A stretch of 64,000 nt of DNA from assembly GCA_017525025.1 (NCBI GenBank), contig JAFXUJ010000014.1, forward strand, positions 124,001 to 188,000, written 5' to 3'. The translations under genes and the position numbers were made by a program. The stretch is from Elusimicrobiaceae bacterium (GTDB lineage: Bacteria > Elusimicrobiota > Elusimicrobia > Elusimicrobiales > Elusimicrobiaceae). Shown here piece by piece: positions 27,543 to 34,521 of this stretch (positions are counted from its first letter, which is position 1; the number at the start of each line of letters is the position of its first letter). A model generated the notes under the pieces. The model was given only the letters and a program-made list of their open reading frames with translations, ran no database searches and was not told the origin of the DNA.

Positions 27543-28603
27543 AATTGTTCGTAAGCATCAATATAGCGATCTAAGGAAAAACGGGACACTACTTCTCGGG
27601 CACGCGTGCCAAATGCACGGCGTTTATCCTCGTCTTTCATCAGTTCTTCCATTCGCTTGGCAAAGAGGTCTGTGTAGTTCTGTTTCACCAGGAAACCGTC
27701 TTCTCCGTCCCGGATGATTACGTCCGGCCCTGTGCAGGCAAAACTGACCGCCGGTAGTCCGGCTGCCATTGCCTCTAATAACACCAGGGGAAAGCCTTCG
27801 GCACGCGAGGTCATGGCCAAAAATTCCGCATGATTGTACACGTTAGCCAAGTCCTGTTGTGGGGCGACAAAATCCACACTGTACTGTACATCCAAAATTT
27901 CGGCCAGTTGTTTTAGTTCTTGTTCGTCAGGTCCGGCTCCAATTATAGCTAAACGCCAATCTTCATATTGGTTGCAAACACGCCGCCAAGCTTCCAACAA
28001 TCGGTCAAAGCCTTTTTGTTTTACTAACCGGCCAATAGCCACAATATATTTTTTATTGGGCATCATAAATGACGGGGTATTCTCTTTTTGTCCGGTACAA
28101 GAAAGGGCCGGGTTATATACGACCGATACTTTCCAACCGGGATGATATAGTGCAATAAATTTACGGTCCCGTTCGGACAATACCGTTACGGTTTTGGCAA
28201 AGCGTAACAACCCATTACGCAACAATTTCCACTTACGGGAATAAGCCAAATGACGTATATCCAGGTGATCGGCATAAATGTAAGGAATACGCAAAAGCAA
28301 ACAAGAAGCCAGGACGCTGATAGTCATAAAGCTAATAACAACGTCCGGATGTGTGGAATGTACCGCGCGGGTTAATTTCCAAAGGCGGGGAATCCCCCCT
28401 AATAGGCCGGCAGCCCGAAAAGAAGGCAGCTCCACACGTACACGCGTAACGGAAGCTGCCAATGTATAAAAATCCGGTACCGAACTATCCAACGTCAACA
28501 GGGTAACCTGGTGGCCGCGGGCGGCTAAACCGGCGCACAGATACGTCATTACCCGTTCTGCACCGCCTCCGCCCAACGTACCGATTACACATGTGATGCG
28601 CAT
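27521..28603 (-). CDS. Family 4 glycosyltransferase
   Basis: GT-B fold enzyme, 360 aa. The N-terminal glycine-rich start CVIGTLGGGGAERVMTYLCA, the nucleotide-binding YIVAIGRLVKQKGFDRLLEA, and the EX7E motif in SRAEGFPLVLLEAMAAGLP with GEDGFLVKQNYTDLF place it in GT4. It probably adds a hexose or N-acetylhexosamine to a lipid-linked saccharide. It is the middle gene of a three-transferase operon, with AGGAAGG upstream of its ATG. Confidence 0.92.
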   Translation of the reverse strand: MRITCVIGTLGGGGAERVMTYLCAGLAARGHQVTLLTLDSSVPDFYTLAASVTRVRVELPSFRAAGLLGGIPRLWKLTRAVHSTHPDVVISFMTISVLASCLLLRIPYIYADHLDIRHLAYSRKWKLLRNGLLRFAKTVTVLSERDRKFIALYHPGWKVSVVYNPALSCTGQKENTPSFMMPNKKYIVAIGRLVKQKGFDRLLEAWRRVCNQYEDWRLAIIGAGPDEQELKQLAEILDVQYSVDFVAPQQDLANVYNHAEFLAMTSRAEGFPLVLLEAMAAGLPAVSFACTGPDVIIRDGEDGFLVKQNYTDLFAKRMEELMKDEDKRRAFGTRAREVVSRFSLDRYIDAYEQLCLQALK

Positions 28604-28620
28604 GGTAAGGCCTTCCTAAA

Positions 28621-29628
28621 TTATTTTAAAACGTCGGCCACCGCTTTTACAAATACTTCAAAAGGATAACGATCTTTGAGCTTGCTGGCTTCCAACGCAA
28701 TACCTACCCGCTTACCCCAGTTCACCATCATATCATCCAGGGCCACCGTAAAAGGCTCCTCTTCGCCGGCATTTACCACTACACCGTTCACGCCGTTAAT
28801 AATAAGTTCAGTAACGGGAGCCGATTCACAAGCAACGCAAGGGAGTTTGCTGGCCATCGCATCCAGCAACACATCCGCATGAGAAGGTTTAAGTGCCGGA
28901 TACGCAAAAATATCCGCATTACGCATCAAGCTATATACATCACTTTGCGCCGGGACAATTTCGGTGCTGCCTTCCAAATTATTCTTGGTAATAAACCGTT
29001 GGAAAGTCGTTTTTTGGGTGCCGTCGCCTACTAACGTCAAGTGCCAGGTTCTATGAGCCGGAGCCAAACGGGCCCACGTTTTTAAGAGCGTATCAAAACC
29101 GCTTTCTTTAGTTAAATTGCCCACCGCCAGAATATTGTTCTCTTTTTTGAAGCAAGCGGGTTTATTGTAGTTATAATGTTCCACCCATACGGCCGGAGTT
29201 TTAACCCGCACCGTATTATCCGCGTATAGCTTTTTATTAAGCGGCTTATCTCCGTTTCCAAGCACGACTACGCGGGAAGCTTTCTGTAAGACGGTTTTTT
29301 TGTTTTTAACGGTTTTGTCTTCCTTAAAACCTTCATACTCCACGTAAACAAACGGTATTTTAGCTAATAAGGCGGCCTCGCAAGCGCGCCAATTCATCAC
29401 AGAAATAACATTGGAAATTTTTTCTTTTGTAAACAAATTCGCTAAGGACTTAGCCGTTGTAAAAGCGGTATATTCTTTAAGCGGTACCGTGCAATGTACT
29501 TTTCCTTTCCCTTTGGGAGCGAGCACGGAAACTTCCTGCCCGATCAGTTGCAAGACTTCCGCCAGGTTAACCCCCAAGCGGGCTCCGGATACTGTTTTGT
29601 TGCCCCCAACGCATACCATCGTTTTCAT
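28621..29628 (-). CDS. Glycosyltransferase, GT4-like
   Basis: 335 aa, GT-B fold. It has a shortened, Lys-rich N-terminal domain (CVGGNKTVSGARLGVNLAEV), a UDP-sugar side with NILAVGNLTKESGFDTLLKT and LVGDGTQKTTFQRFI, and an EX7E region altered to YPALKPSHADVLLDAMASKL. The first Glu of EX7E is missing at the usual place, so activity is less certain than for its neighbour. ATG 29628 is chosen over the upstream TTG because GGAGG lies 8 nt before it. It is first in the operon. Confidence 0.82.
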   Translation of the reverse strand: MKTMVCVGGNKTVSGARLGVNLAEVLQLIGQEVSVLAPKGKGKVHCTVPLKEYTAFTTAKSLANLFTKEKISNVISVMNWRACEAALLAKIPFVYVEYEGFKEDKTVKNKKTVLQKASRVVVLGNGDKPLNKKLYADNTVRVKTPAVWVEHYNYNKPACFKKENNILAVGNLTKESGFDTLLKTWARLAPAHRTWHLTLVGDGTQKTTFQRFITKNNLEGSTEIVPAQSDVYSLMRNADIFAYPALKPSHADVLLDAMASKLPCVACESAPVTELIINGVNGVVVNAGEEEPFTVALDDMMVNWGKRVGIALEASKLKDRYPFEVFVKAVADVLK

Positions 29629-29698
29629 AAAACTTTCCTCCAAAATAAATCTATACCTGTATTGTACATAAAAAAGAGCATTAACTCACAGAATTGCA

Positions 29699-29724
29699 TA
29701 AAAAAACCGCCCTTTTGGGCGGTT
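29699..29724 (-). terminator. Terminator after initiator tRNA
   Basis: On the minus strand AACCGCCC, loop AAAA, GGGCGGTT, then a T-run. It ends tRNA-fMet transcription before the glycosyltransferase operon. Confidence 0.9.
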
Positions 29725-29738
29725 CTAAGAAGAAAATC

Positions 29739-29812
29739 TTGCGGGGACTGGATTTGAACCAGTGATCTCAAGGTTATGGGCCTTGCGAGATACCAGGCTT
29801 CTCTACCCCGCA
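29739..29812 (-). tRNA. Initiator tRNA-fMet (CAT)
   Basis: 74 nt, CCA not encoded. It aligns position for position with the initiator type: TGCGGGG acceptor, A11-U24 in the D-stem, D-loop AGCCTGGTA, anticodon loop CCCATAA, T-arm GGTTCAAATCC. The anticodon stem CAAGG/CCTTG has A29-U41, G30-C40 and G31-C39, so one of the three conserved G-C pairs of initiators is missing. Position 1-72 is U-A in place of the C-A mismatch of E. coli. Confidence 0.96.
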
Positions 29813-29817
29813 TTGTT

Positions 29818-29846
29818 ATTATACCAAATTGGAGTAGCGCGCGCAA
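29818..29846 (-). promoter_or_regulatory. Promoter of initiator tRNA
   Basis: TTGCGC, 17-nt spacer ending TGG, TATAAT; then only 5 nt to the first tRNA base. It is an extended -10 promoter with a -35, so the tRNA can be transcribed independently of the upstream lipoprotein gene. Confidence 0.75.
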
Positions 29847-29862
29847 ATAAGCCCGCCGCAAA

Positions 29863-31590
29863 TCATTTATGCATGGGATAAAAGTAGATACCCATATATA
29901 CCGGATTATCCACAAATCCCTTTACTTTTTTATTCATGGCCCATAAGCCGGTGGGGTGGACGGTATAAATCTGCATGGCGTCTTCGTGCATGAGATTATG
30001 CACCTGCTTGTAAAGCGCATTGCGTTTGGCTTGGTTTGTTTCTGCCACGGCTTGTTCTATCAGTTTATCCACTGCCGGGTTTTTATACCCTTGTGAAAGC
30101 GCATACCGCCCCTGGCTATGCAAGAAAGGAAAGTAAAAATTGTGTGCATCGGCATAGTCCGCTACCCAGCCGCGGGCCCACATCGGCATTTGTCGGCGGG
30201 CTGTTTTTTCCAAGAAAGCAGGCCACGTTACCCCGCGCAAATCAATTTGAAACTTAGGGTTTAATTTTTCCACATTTCGTTTTAAAATTTCGCTTGCGAT
30301 TTGGCGCATTTCACCGCTGGTATTGTAGGTAATGGTAAATTTGAAACCTTTTTCCCACACGGCTCCGCCCCATGCTTTTTTAAAATGTTCTTCGGCTTTC
30401 TTCAAATCAAACGTATATTTTTTAAAATTGCCGTCGTACTTAACAAGTCCAGCCGGGGCCGGACCGGTGGCCATTTCCGCGCGGCCTTCCATGGATTCTT
30501 TCAAAAAAGCTTCGTAATCAAACGCATAGGCAAATGCCTGGCGCAGGTCTTTATCACTAAAGAAATCCGCCGGGATACCTTGCCCGTCCAACTTGCCGGA
30601 ACCGACATCCGGATTGGCTTCCATGTTAATATCCAGCGTGAAAAAGATGACCGGATCGGTACGCAAACGCGGCAAATTATCATACAGCGCAACCGTATCG
30701 CTCCCTTTTAATTGAGAAATAAATTTAGGTGATAATTCTGCCACATCCGCATCACCGGATTCCAGCATAAGCCGCAACGTACTCGGCTCATCTACCGTCA
30801 TCATCAAAATCGTTTTGAGTTGCGGGGCCCCTTCAAAATAATTTTCATTAGCGGTTAAGGTTAAGCGTTTGGCGGCAATATCCCACCGGGCCACTTGGAA
30901 CGGGCCCGTCCCGTTGGTTACGTTAAAAAGCGGATCATTATCTTTAGCAAAGTTATTATAATTTTTCCATGTTTCTTCCGTACCATCCCAGGCGCCTTTT
31001 TCTATTGCCCAAGATTTATTCATCACGTACCCCCACCGCGCCAAAATATACAAGAACGGCGCAAACGGACGTTTGAGGGTGATAACCACTTTATCACCAT
31101 CCACGCGTATCGCATTGGCAACATCTTTATAATTAACAACAATTTCGCCTTTGTCGTTACGGGTGGAAGAAACACCTAAAATCGGCTCCAAAAGCAAACT
31201 GGACGGTCCACCGGAAATATCACTTAGTAAAAAGCGTAGTAAAGAATAGCGCACGTCTTCGGGCGTGAGGTCTTGCCCGCCGTGGAATTTCACACCTTGG
31301 CGAATCGGGAATGTATATGTACGACCGTCAGCGGAAATCAAACCGTTTTCTTTGGTAGGCACTTGGGTAGATAAAGAAGGAAGCAACTCCGTTAGCGAAC
31401 TGCCGTTAAATTTTAAGAGCGTATCATATACATTGATAAGCATGCCGTGTGTTACCCCGTCATACGAATACACCGGGTCCAACGATTCCATTTCTCCTTT
31501 ATGCGCCACAATCAGCGTATCTTCCGCCGCTTGTTTAGCGCACGCGCCCAACAATGATAAACCAACTAATAAAAGTAATAATTTTTTCAT
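29863..31590 (-). CDS. Family 5 peptide/solute-binding lipoprotein (OppA/DppA-like)
   Basis: ABC-transporter substrate-binding protein, 575 aa, anchored by a lipobox (LGAC, Cys17). SBP family 5 features: LIVAHKGEMESLDPVYSYDG at the N-terminus, TYTFPIRQGVKFHGGQDLTP with the EDVRYSLLR continuation, RQAFAYAFDYEAFLKESMEG, and a YAAD-like WVADYADAHNFYFPFLHS near the end. Peptides are the likely ligand. No permease or ATPase genes are in the window. Its ATG overlaps the stop of the C39-like peptidase gene (ATGA), with GAGGAG upstream, linking peptide binding and a peptidase in one message. Confidence 0.92.
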   Translation of the reverse strand: MKKLLLLLVGLSLLGACAKQAAEDTLIVAHKGEMESLDPVYSYDGVTHGMLINVYDTLLKFNGSSLTELLPSLSTQVPTKENGLISADGRTYTFPIRQGVKFHGGQDLTPEDVRYSLLRFLLSDISGGPSSLLLEPILGVSSTRNDKGEIVVNYKDVANAIRVDGDKVVITLKRPFAPFLYILARWGYVMNKSWAIEKGAWDGTEETWKNYNNFAKDNDPLFNVTNGTGPFQVARWDIAAKRLTLTANENYFEGAPQLKTILMMTVDEPSTLRLMLESGDADVAELSPKFISQLKGSDTVALYDNLPRLRTDPVIFFTLDINMEANPDVGSGKLDGQGIPADFFSDKDLRQAFAYAFDYEAFLKESMEGRAEMATGPAPAGLVKYDGNFKKYTFDLKKAEEHFKKAWGGAVWEKGFKFTITYNTSGEMRQIASEILKRNVEKLNPKFQIDLRGVTWPAFLEKTARRQMPMWARGWVADYADAHNFYFPFLHSQGRYALSQGYKNPAVDKLIEQAVAETNQAKRNALYKQVHNLMHEDAMQIYTVHPTGLWAMNKKVKGFVDNPVYMGIYFYPMHK

Positions 31591-32540
31591 CTTCTCCTCA
31601 AAATGTACGAAGCACCCTGTTTATTTTTGAGCCACGCCTGCGCAAAAGGTTCCGCCTCATACGCACGCAACACCTCTTCCTCCGTATTGGCAGCCGGATC
31701 AGCCACCAACACTTTTCCGTCTTTCCATCCCCGAATGACCAGTAAATGTCCTTCGGTTTTCGGTTGAGCCGCGTGAGGGAGTTCCCCTTCCTGATAAGAC
31801 ACACTGGCTACCACAAGTCCGTTTTCGTTACAGTATTGCGGCAATTCACTTAATGAACTAAAACGCCAAAAATGAACGTCTAATTTCTGCCGGGAAGCAT
31901 ACGCCGTATTGAAAAACCAATTGCCAAAAATATCCGACACGGGATCATATACGTTTTGCAAAACTTGGCTTAACACAAGCGGACGTCCCAACGCATTAAG
32001 TGCCATGCAGAGCGAACAGGGGCTGCAGATGCGGTTGTTAACAGCCGTTGCTTGTTCCTTTTGTGAGATAGGAGGCACGTCCATTTCAAATGCGCCGCTT
32101 GGCAAGCGGGCGGCTTGGGCGGCATCATACTCAAACGGTTTTTTCACCCCGTTAACACCAAAAGACAGCAGCGGCACTTTGCCCTTCATCCGCACCCGTA
32201 ATCGGTAGTAGCGCATGGGTTTAGCCAAACATAATTCATCTATTTTGACTTCTCCCCATGTATTTTTTTGATCAGGAAAACTTTGTTGGAAAGATTCGGA
32301 AACTAACCCCAATTTAAAAAAGGGACTCCACAAAATTCCGTTACCTACTTGCACTTCTAAAAGCACACTTCCGTCAAAGAAAATCCCCAAATTGGCAGAA
32401 GCCGTAAGGGACGAGAAGGCAAACGGAGCTTTTTGCGGGCGAGAGATAGCGGCCTGGGTTCCTTCCATCCATGTGTAATTTTCCACATCAGCAGAAGTAT
32501 GTACTCTATTGAAAACAGCAGCGGATTCTATATTTTTCAT
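31587..32540 (-). CDS. C39-like papain-fold peptidase
   Basis: 317 aa. The C-terminal half (about 190-317) matches the Peptidase_C39_2 pattern: catalytic Cys in NNRICSPCSLCMALN, His in EGHLLVIRGWKDG and Asp in VLVADPAA. The N-terminal 170 residues form a beta-rich domain of unknown role (FDGSVLLEVQVGNGILWSPF). No signal peptide is visible, so it may act in the cytoplasm. The start at 32540 is chosen because upstream frame is tRNA-Pro sequence; only a T7 tract separates the tRNA 3' end from this ATG, with no Shine-Dalgarno. The substrate is unknown. Confidence 0.8.
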   Translation of the reverse strand: MKNIESAAVFNRVHTSADVENYTWMEGTQAAISRPQKAPFAFSSLTASANLGIFFDGSVLLEVQVGNGILWSPFFKLGLVSESFQQSFPDQKNTWGEVKIDELCLAKPMRYYRLRVRMKGKVPLLSFGVNGVKKPFEYDAAQAARLPSGAFEMDVPPISQKEQATAVNNRICSPCSLCMALNALGRPLVLSQVLQNVYDPVSDIFGNWFFNTAYASRQKLDVHFWRFSSLSELPQYCNENGLVVASVSYQEGELPHAAQPKTEGHLLVIRGWKDGKVLVADPAANTEEEVLRAYEAEPFAQAWLKNKQGASYILRRR

Positions 32541-32547
32541 AAAAAAA

Positions 32548-32620
32548 TCGGGGCACCCGGACTTGAACCGGGAACCTCCCGCTCCCAAAGCGGGCGCTCT
32601 ACCACTTGAGCCATGCCCCG
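32548..32620 (-). tRNA. tRNA-Pro (TGG)
   Basis: 73 nt, CCA not encoded. Acceptor CGGGGCA / TGCCCCG with discriminator A; anticodon stem CCCGC / GCGGG with loop TTTGGGA giving anticodon TGG. Immediately followed by seven T and the ATG of the C39-like peptidase gene. Spurious frame continues through it on the same strand. Confidence 0.97.
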
Positions 32621-32628
32621 TTATGAAT

Positions 32629-32637
32629 ATTGTAACA
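32629..32637 (-). promoter_or_regulatory. Extended -10 of tRNA-Pro
   Basis: TGTTACAAT on the minus strand, 8 nt before the tRNA 5' end. The nearest -35 (TTGTAT) is 20 nt upstream, longer than ideal. Confidence 0.5.
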
Positions 32638-32667
32638 ATTTTACGAAAGAAGAAATACAACTTTTTA

Positions 32668-32700
32668 TAAAAAGAAAGGCCGACCGGTACGGTCAGCCTT
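32668..32700 (-). terminator. Terminator after the 196-aa secreted protein gene
   Basis: On the minus strand a 10-bp stem with one mismatch (AAGGCTGACC against GGTCGGCCTT), 5-nt loop, then TTTCTTTTT. Confidence 0.75.
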
Positions 32701-32722
32701 CCCCAAATGACTTAAATATCAT

Positions 32723-33313
32723 TTACAAAAGCGTTACCGAATTTAACATTTCCATGAATTCCGGGGTTTCTTCGCCGCAATCCAGTTGGCGCAAGGGAGT
32801 GCTTACCTGGAAAAGAGTCAACGCTATCCCGCTGAAAGGAGCAGACAAGACCGTAGTACCCGGTTTTAATTGTTCCAAAACAGCATGAGTCTGGCCGCCC
32901 TCGTCAAAGTAAAACATTGTGTACGAACCGGCAGAGGTCGCAATATACCCGGCGTTTTGTACGGTATACTTAGCGCGAAGCGTTTTCCCTTGTTCTCCTT
33001 CATATACACGCACGGTAATGTATTCGGGGAAGTCCTTATAATCGTCTTCTTCGGCACCTTCGCATAACCATATTTTCCCCTTTTGGTATACGTAAAACCA
33101 AAAGCTTTGGGCGCCGTCTTTGGCGGGAACAAAACGGGTAAATACGTTGTTATACACTACACCGGCTTCGTCTCCACCGCCGTAATGGTCCATATATTCT
33201 ATATTGGCTGCTTGGCAAGACTTTAGATCGTCCGTTTCCGCCGCCGACAAACCCGAAGCGGAAAAACACAACCCCAGCGCCGCAAGTAGGGCGCTAATCC
33301 ACATTTTTTTCAT
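32723..33313 (-). CDS. Secreted protein of unknown function
   Basis: 196 aa with a signal peptide (cut after SGLSAA, about residue 24). The mature part is beta-rich and has four Cys (KSCQAANIEY, WLCEGAEED, QLDCGEE region) that could form disulfides. No family is recognised. The start has AAGGAGAG 5 nt upstream and a plausible promoter. It is a single-gene unit with its own terminator, divergent from the 33445 gene. Confidence 0.75.
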   Translation of the reverse strand: MKKMWISALLAALGLCFSASGLSAAETDDLKSCQAANIEYMDHYGGGDEAGVVYNNVFTRFVPAKDGAQSFWFYVYQKGKIWLCEGAEEDDYKDFPEYITVRVYEGEQGKTLRAKYTVQNAGYIATSAGSYTMFYFDEGGQTHAVLEQLKPGTTVLSAPFSGIALTLFQVSTPLRQLDCGEETPEFMEMLNSVTLL

Positions 33314-33347
33314 GATACTCTCCTTATACTGATGTATCTATGTTTTG

Positions 33348-33377
33348 ATTGTAGAAATTATTTCTTTTATCAAACAA
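33348..33377 (-). promoter_or_regulatory. Promoter of the 196-aa secreted protein gene
   Basis: TTGTTT, 18-nt spacer, TACAAT on the minus strand. The resulting leader of about 30 nt carries AAGGAGAG. Confidence 0.5.
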
Positions 33378-33385
33378 GGGCCAAA

Positions 33386-33408
33386 AGGCCTAGAAACAAA
33401 CTAGGCCT
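33386..33408. repeat. Perfect inverted repeat between divergent promoters
   Basis: AGGCCTAG, 7-nt spacer AAACAAA, CTAGGCCT. It lies between the minus-strand promoter at 33348-33377 and the plus-strand -10 at 33430. No T-run follows on the plus strand. It may be an operator or a vestigial terminator. Confidence 0.5.
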
Positions 33409-33429
33409 CTGCCTTACTACTTACATAAT

Positions 33430-33438
33430 TGGTATACT
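33430..33438 (+). promoter_or_regulatory. Extended -10 giving a leaderless mRNA (33445 gene)
   Basis: TGGTATACT ends 6 nt before ATG 33445. No Shine-Dalgarno is present, so transcription is expected to start at the A of ATG. Confidence 0.6.
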
Positions 33439-33444
33439 ATACTT

Positions 33445-34332
33445 ATGAATAAATACATCAAACACAAATTGCATTGGATATTTGTATTTTTAATAATCGG
33501 GGCTACGGCCATACCGTCATATGCACAAGTAGGCAAAAGCTTATACATCCTTAAAAAAGCCGGCCGAATGCCACCGGGAGACTTGTTCATTCGGGCGAAC
33601 CTACCGACCGACTTAGCCTCCTTGTTAGAACGTAGAGCTGTCCGCAACCCCATGCAAGGGTACGCATCCAGCATACAAAATTTTCAACAAATCCAGAATT
33701 TATCCGTACGACAAATTTGGGAATATGGCGGCAGAAACCCGGCCTTTTGTTTTCCGGAACATAAAAGCCCCATCGTGGAGCGTTTATTGAATAATTTGCC
33801 CAGCGGCACGGAGCTCATTCCGGTGGAGGGCGTTTCGCTGGATCCGCTTTATGATGATGCGGCCACGCTGGACTTATGGATTGACTTAGCCGGAGAGCGA
33901 AACATCGGAACTCAAAAAATTATATTGGCGATGAGTGCCTGTAAAAAAATAGACCAGTTTTTATTTACAGAAAAAGACGGGCAGGTTTTTCTTAATGTAC
34001 CGGTAATAAAACATTTTCGCTCATACGGGCCGGCCCTGGAAGGTTTAGCCCGCACGTTATCTTCCTTAGTACAGGCTCCCCTATTTACCCAGTCTGTAGA
34101 TCAATTTATCATGCGACGCAATCAACAAATTGCTGCCTCCATACAAAAACACTTGGATGCTGCCGGGGCCATAGCCACGCGGGATATTACCACCCAGCGA
34201 ACCGCCGAGGAAATTGAACAGTTGGTAAACAATTTAGATGAGCAAAACCCGCTGCGCATATCGGTTGAAGCCGCACTACGAAATACCGCAAAAGACGGAT
34301 ATATTCGTCCGGTAGTAGATCCGGAACGCTAA
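33445..34332 (+). CDS. Secreted protein of unknown function
   Basis: 295 aa. A signal peptide (HWIFVFLIIGATAIPSYAQ, cut near 28) is followed by a largely helical protein. ANLPTDLASLLERRAVRN and SSIQNFQQIQNLSVRQIWEY are followed by PVEGVSLDPLYDDAATLDLW and a helical C-terminus (QIAASIQKHLDAAGAIATRD). No family is recognised. It has only two Cys in the mature part. The gene is preceded by an extended -10 at 6 nt and has no ribosome site. It is alone, between a divergent secreted-protein gene and the A+T-rich nuclease gene. Confidence 0.7.
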   Translation: MNKYIKHKLHWIFVFLIIGATAIPSYAQVGKSLYILKKAGRMPPGDLFIRANLPTDLASLLERRAVRNPMQGYASSIQNFQQIQNLSVRQIWEYGGRNPAFCFPEHKSPIVERLLNNLPSGTELIPVEGVSLDPLYDDAATLDLWIDLAGERNIGTQKIILAMSACKKIDQFLFTEKDGQVFLNVPVIKHFRSYGPALEGLARTLSSLVQAPLFTQSVDQFIMRRNQQIAASIQKHLDAAGAIATRDITTQRTAEEIEQLVNNLDEQNPLRISVEAALRNTAKDGYIRPVVDPER

Positions 34333-34521
34333 TTAATCTTACTTTGAGACCGCAAACTCTCGCCCACTAAGAGGGATACTACCGACGGGGCGTGTACGAA
34401 TTTTCTGCCGTACTTTTTCCAAATCTGTCAAAAACAGTTCTTAAATTGGCAGAAAATGTATATCTATCGTCGATAGGTTCAAGTTTCTACAGCGCAATTA
34501 AAGTGTTTTCGAAACAAGTCT
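34333..34521. other. Non-coding stretch with a nested dyad
   Basis: No gene is seen in these 189 nt between the secreted-protein gene and the converging nuclease gene. A 10-bp inverted repeat, ATTTTCTGCC (34400-34409) and GGCAGAAAAT (34448-34457), encloses a smaller CTGT/ACAG hairpin. CTATCG/CGATAG lies at about 34465-34478. These could be a weak terminator or a protein site. Composition shifts towards A+T here, marking the left border of the accessory segment. Confidence 0.4.

Noticed and set aside
32541-32660. N-terminal extension of the C39-like peptidase frame, with an apparent GSSGRAPALGAGG stretch
   Set aside because: This is the tRNA-Pro gene read as protein, a common artefact; the coding start is placed after the tRNA.
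34465-34495. GGTTCAAGT near the left border as a tRNA T-loop remnant or second att site
   Set aside because: Only nine bases match and the flanks do not fold as a tRNA; could be chance.
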